Source of the DNA: Rasiella rasia
GTDB lineage: Bacteria; Bacteroidota; Bacteroidia; Flavobacteriales; Flavobacteriaceae
Length of the DNA stretch: 64,000 nt
Assembly (NCBI RefSeq): GCF_011044175.1
Contig: NZ_CP049057.1
Location: 1,627,501-1,691,500, forward strand
Reading direction: 5' to 3'
Below, piece after piece: positions 61,227 through 64,000 of this stretch; within the stretch, counting starts at the first letter, position 1, and each line of letters starts with the position of its first letter. The translations under genes were made by a program, and so were the position numbers. The notes under the pieces were generated by a model, which was not told the DNA's origin, made no database searches, and was given only the letters and a program-made list of their open reading frames with translations.

Positions 61227-62165
61227 TTAGAAGTTGTATACTACTTCCAAATTATAGTTCTTTAATTGTGATCTTGCCTGATCGATATCTTCAGTAAAAC
61301 CTAACATATAGCCTCCGCCACCAGAACCACAAAGTTTTAAATAGTAGGCATTGGTGTCAATTCCCTTTTTCCACAACGTATGAAATTCTTTAGGAATCAT
61401 AGGTTTAAAATTGTCTAATACAACTTTAGACAGTTGTTTTACATTTCCGAAGAGCGAACTCACATCGCCCTTTAGAAAATCATGTACGCAAGCATCTGTG
61501 TGCTTAACAAACTGATTCTTCAACATATTGCGAAATCCTTCCTGCTTCATATTTTCCATGAAAATCTGAACCATAGGAGCGGTTTCGCCAGTTTGCCCAC
61601 TATCTAGTAAAAATACAGCTCCCTTTCCATTCTCAGTCTGAGAAGGAATACCGGCTGGTTCAATACTATCTTTACTGTTAATTAAAATTGGAAGACTTAA
61701 ATAGCTGTTCAAGGGGTCTAATCCAGACGATTTTCCGTGAAAAAACGATTCCATGGCAGCAAAAATGCCTTTCAGCTGAAGTAATTTTTCTCGAGTTAAA
61801 TTTTCAAGTACGGTAATCTTATCACTAACGTACTGATCGTATATTGCCGCGACTAATGCTCCGCTACTCCCTACTCCGTACCCTTGCGGAATACTAGAGT
61901 CGAAATACAAGCCTGCCTCAACATCTGCATTCAATTTTTCGATATCGAATGTTACCAATTCAGGCTCATTTTTTTGTAAGGTCTCAAGATAATCGGCAAA
62001 ACGCTTTAACGCATCATTACTTTTTCGAGTAGCAATGGTTTTGTGCGTATCAATCTTAAGCGCACCATTGTAGAAATTATAAGGTATAGAAAGACCTTTA
62101 GAATCTTTTATAATACCATACTCACCGAAAAGTAGGATTTTTGAATAGAATAAGGGACCACGCAT
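61227..62165 (-). CDS. mvk: Mevalonate kinase (GHMP family)
   Basis: GHMP kinase of about 312 aa. The start region GPLFYSKILLFGEYGII is typical of flavobacterial mevalonate kinases; the ATP loop is GYGVGSSGALVAAIY; SSGLDPLNSYLSL holds the catalytic region; LCGSGGGGYMLGF is motif 3. It phosphorylates mevalonate at the 5 position. The ATG at 62165 is chosen over an upstream GTG at 62183. It follows the diphosphomevalonate decarboxylase gene after 113 bp with a -7 box in between, and is followed by the UbiA gene. Confidence 0.88.
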   Translation of the reverse strand: MRGPLFYSKILLFGEYGIIKDSKGLSIPYNFYNGALKIDTHKTIATRKSNDALKRFADYLETLQKNEPELVTFDIEKLNADVEAGLYFDSSIPQGYGVGSSGALVAAIYDQYVSDKITVLENLTREKLLQLKGIFAAMESFFHGKSSGLDPLNSYLSLPILINSKDSIEPAGIPSQTENGKGAVFLLDSGQTGETAPMVQIFMENMKQEGFRNMLKNQFVKHTDACVHDFLKGDVSSLFGNVKQLSKVVLDNFKPMIPKEFHTLWKKGIDTNAYYLKLCGSGGGGYMLGFTEDIDQARSQLKNYNLEVVYNF

Positions 62166-62210
62166 AGGCTTAAAATGTACCACTAAGGTACGTCTTTTAA
62201 TTTCTTAGTG

Positions 62211-62218
62211 CAAAAGTA
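62211..62218 (-). promoter_or_regulatory. Candidate promoter (-7 box) of mevalonate kinase
   Basis: TACTTTTG on the minus strand matches TAnnTTTG, 46 bp before the chosen ATG. No clear -33 TTTG is seen. A GTACC-TTAGT-GGTAC inverted repeat lies between box and start and includes the alternative GTG. Confidence 0.45.
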
Positions 62219-62278
62219 CAACATTATTAATGATAATTTCGATTTAGAGCAGCACGTAGCAAACCTATACAAAAAGAC

Positions 62279-63358
62279 CTATTGTACGGTAGCTCCTAAA
62301 CCAACGGCATCATGTATGTATTCTCCATTTTTGCAATACTGAGCGAGTGAGGTGGCAATAAATTTTTGTACTGCTGCTTTTTCAGAATATGGATACAACA
62401 CATGTACATTAGCACCGGCATCTAGTGTAAAACAAACCTTGCTACCCGTCTCTTTGCGATATCGCCATATGCTATCTATAATCTCGAGCGTATTAGGCTT
62501 CATTAAGATAAAATAAGGCATACTCGCCATCATCATGCCGTGTAATTGAAGTGCTTCGCTCTCCACTATCTTTATAAATTCTGAAATAGCTCCCGTTTCA
62601 AAAATGGTAATAAGCTGCGCTAAGTTGCTATTTGCCGTTTTATAGCGCGCTTCGGCATACGGATTATTGTTCATTAAATCATGACCCACTGTACTGCTAA
62701 CTTGCTTTTCCCCCTTATCTACCAATAAAATAGTATCTTGATACTTGCTGAAATTTGAATGAATGGAATACGGATAGCCTATTCCGAAGAAATTACTACT
62801 ATGCTCAATATTGGGATGATTTCCCCATACCACTAAAGGGCCTTCAATGCTCCTAGACGCGCTACCAGAGCCTAGGCGAGCTAAAAAAGATGCTTTGGTA
62901 GTATAATACGCCTTTGTATTATCGCCACCTAAAAGCACTTCTAACTGTGTTAAGCATAATGCCAAGGCACCCATGCCACTCGCAGAACTTGCAATACCAC
63001 TGCTATGCGGGAAGGTATTCTTGGTTTCAATTCTGAAATGATAGTCTTTCAAAAAAGGAACGTACTGTTCAATCCGCTGGAAAAACTTCTTTATTTTAGG
63101 CTCAAAACCTTCTTCACGACTACCGTCTAAATATACCTCAAAGCTGAAATCGGTAGCGGTTGTAATTTTCTTAAAATGCATGGTAGTTTCGGTTCTACAC
63201 GCCGACAGTGTAAAACTTACGGAAGCATTCTGCGGAAGCTGCGCACCATACTTACCCCAATATTTCACCAACGCAATATTACTTGGTGCTTGTGCCGAAA
63301 CACTTCCATTTTCTATGGTTGTAAAGTCTAAAGTAGGAATAAATTGCTTGGTGCTCAT
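62279..63358 (-). CDS. mvaD: Diphosphomevalonate decarboxylase
   Basis: GHMP-fold enzyme of 359 aa that converts mevalonate diphosphate to isopentenyl diphosphate with ATP. Motifs: APSNIALVKYWGKYG, FPHSSGIASSASGMGALALC (ATP loop), GSGSASRSIEGPLVVWG and the catalytic Asp region CFTLDAGANVHVLYP. The ATG at 63358 is chosen because it gives the family N-terminus; an ATG 30 nt upstream is possible. It lies upstream of mevalonate kinase in the same direction. Confidence 0.92.
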   Translation of the reverse strand: MSTKQFIPTLDFTTIENGSVSAQAPSNIALVKYWGKYGAQLPQNASVSFTLSACRTETTMHFKKITTATDFSFEVYLDGSREEGFEPKIKKFFQRIEQYVPFLKDYHFRIETKNTFPHSSGIASSASGMGALALCLTQLEVLLGGDNTKAYYTTKASFLARLGSGSASRSIEGPLVVWGNHPNIEHSSNFFGIGYPYSIHSNFSKYQDTILLVDKGEKQVSSTVGHDLMNNNPYAEARYKTANSNLAQLITIFETGAISEFIKIVESEALQLHGMMMASMPYFILMKPNTLEIIDSIWRYRKETGSKVCFTLDAGANVHVLYPYSEKAAVQKFIATSLAQYCKNGEYIHDAVGLGATVQ

Positions 63359-63492
63359 CAAAGAAATTTTCAGCAGTAAAGATAGCAAAACCTACCGTTC
63401 GAAAGCTTTCGACAAATTGATTAAAAAAAAATTCTGTGATTTGCTGAAAAAGAATGTGGATGTAAACTTTTCAAACTAAAAAACAATCAGGC

Positions 63493-64000
63493 TCATTTTG
63501 TTCCTATCTCAATAAGTTTTGCCATTGTCTTGTAATTACGGGAAGTGGCAACAACTTTTAGTTTGTTCTCAAAAATATTATTATTCAATTTTGCCTTTCC
63601 TGCTCCCTCTTCTGGATAAAAATAAACACATGTTTTGGTAACATGAAATTCTTCTCCTGTATACGACAGAGTTTGCAATCTGTCTATGCTTTCTTTACGT
63701 GGCACTTCCGCTAACAAGGTAAAATAACTTTTTTCTCTAACGTCTTCGGAAAAAGGACAATTGTTGAAAATGTCTTCTATTTCCGAAGTAGTAAAAACCA
63801 AAACAGGCACTTCCCAACCAAACTTCTTTTGTATCGCACGTACAATAGTAGCTGAAACATCTTGAGCAGATGTCGATGTGGAAAAAATCCAATTCCCAGT
63901 GTGTAAATATACTTGCGCATTAGCAAACCCCATCTGAGCAAGCATTTCGAGCTGTTCAGATTTTAAGAACTTTTTATGTCCGCCAACATTGATACCACGG
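63493..64000 (-). CDS. DUF1697 family protein, truncated by the window edge
   Basis: At least 169 aa of a DUF1697 protein, whose normal length is about 180. The frame runs off the end of the window; upstream of the first internal ATG it reads RGINVGGHKKFLKSEQLEM, which is the usual N-terminal DUF1697 motif. Further motifs are QVYLHTGNWIFST, VPVLVFTTSEIEDI and KTCVYFYPEEGAGKAKLNN. Function is unknown. It reads toward diphosphomevalonate decarboxylase with a 134-bp gap. Confidence 0.87.
   Translation of the reverse strand, partial: RGINVGGHKKFLKSEQLEMLAQMGFANAQVYLHTGNWIFSTSTSAQDVSATIVRAIQKKFGWEVPVLVFTTSEIEDIFNNCPFSEDVREKSYFTLLAEVPRKESIDRLQTLSYTGEEFHVTKTCVYFYPEEGAGKAKLNNNIFENKLKVVATSRNYKTMAKLIEIGTK

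Noticed and set aside
1-64000. CRISPR arrays, prophage or complete insertion sequences
   Set aside because: No spaced direct repeats of 25-40 bp, no transposase or integrase motifs and no phage genes were seen.

Overview
The window is a chromosomal segment of a low-GC marine Bacteroidota, most likely a member of the Flavobacteriaceae. This rests on the gene families and their order (mreBCD-mrdA-rodA; coaX - outer membrane protein - TPR - lptC - CorC-like - parvulin; surE - lpxB; a bacterial mevalonate pathway), on promoters of the TTTG-N18/20-TAnnTTTG type, on weak or absent Shine-Dalgarno sequences, and on several TTG and GTG starts. It holds about 60 protein genes and one tRNA. I found no rRNA, CRISPR array, prophage or intact insertion sequence.

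Layout. (1) 1-4787: the rod-shape operon mreB(end)-mreC-mreD-mrdA-rodA. (2) 4855-9120, minus strand: a secreted DNA/RNA endonuclease, a solitary OppC-type permease and the Prc protease. (3) 9369-14326: surE, a small membrane protein, lpxB, an NlpC/P60 lipoprotein and comEC. (4) 14350-18785, minus strand: a thioredoxin, a POT peptide transporter and a dipeptidyl peptidase IV, which form a peptide-utilisation group. (5) 18956-21176: HMG-CoA reductase and a GYDIA-type GHMP kinase. (6) 21227-28978, minus strand: a parvulin, a CorC-like protein, a small membrane protein, lptC, a TPR protein, an outer membrane protein and coaX (envelope biogenesis), followed by tRNA-Phe. (7) 30573-39646, plus strand: an arsenosugar biosynthesis locus with a peroxidase-like protein, the ArsS radical SAM enzyme, a rhodanese, a TIGR04282 glycosyltransferase, a purine nucleoside phosphorylase, ArsM, a sterol-desaturase-like hydroxylase, two DUF547 lipoproteins, a TIGR04283 glycosyltransferase and a hemerythrin. 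(8) 39719-46834: a companion block with an outer membrane barrel, a GH113-like lipoprotein, another barrel, a third DUF547 protein, and an FAD oxidoreductase with a membrane 4Fe-4S protein. (9) 46940-54584: glycosyltransferases, an LpxR-like protein, an M28 peptidase, a TolB-like lipoprotein and a GT-C enzyme. (10) 54597-58747, minus strand: an RMD1 protein, a deoxyhypusine-synthase-like protein, agmatinase and arginine decarboxylase (polyamines). (11) 59168-64000, minus strand: a RluB-like protein, a UbiA prenyltransferase, mevalonate kinase, diphosphomevalonate decarboxylase and a truncated DUF1697 gene.

How the genes work together. The arsenosugar locus can be read as a pathway: ArsM methylates arsenite, ArsS adds the 5'-deoxyadenosyl group, the nucleoside phosphorylase could remove adenine, and two glycosyltransferases could transfer the arseno-ribose. 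The hydroxylase and the DUF547 proteins are unexplained additions. A 14-nt hairpin sits exactly 8 nt before the start codons of both arsS and the FAD oxidoreductase, with a compensatory base-pair change between the two copies, and this ties the companion block to the core locus. The mevalonate pathway is split over two loci, with the GYDIA kinase in the position of the otherwise missing phosphomevalonate kinase. The polyamine operon pairs arginine decarboxylase and agmatinase with a deoxyhypusine-synthase-like enzyme. Across the whole window the octamer TTCCGAAG is far more frequent than base composition predicts.
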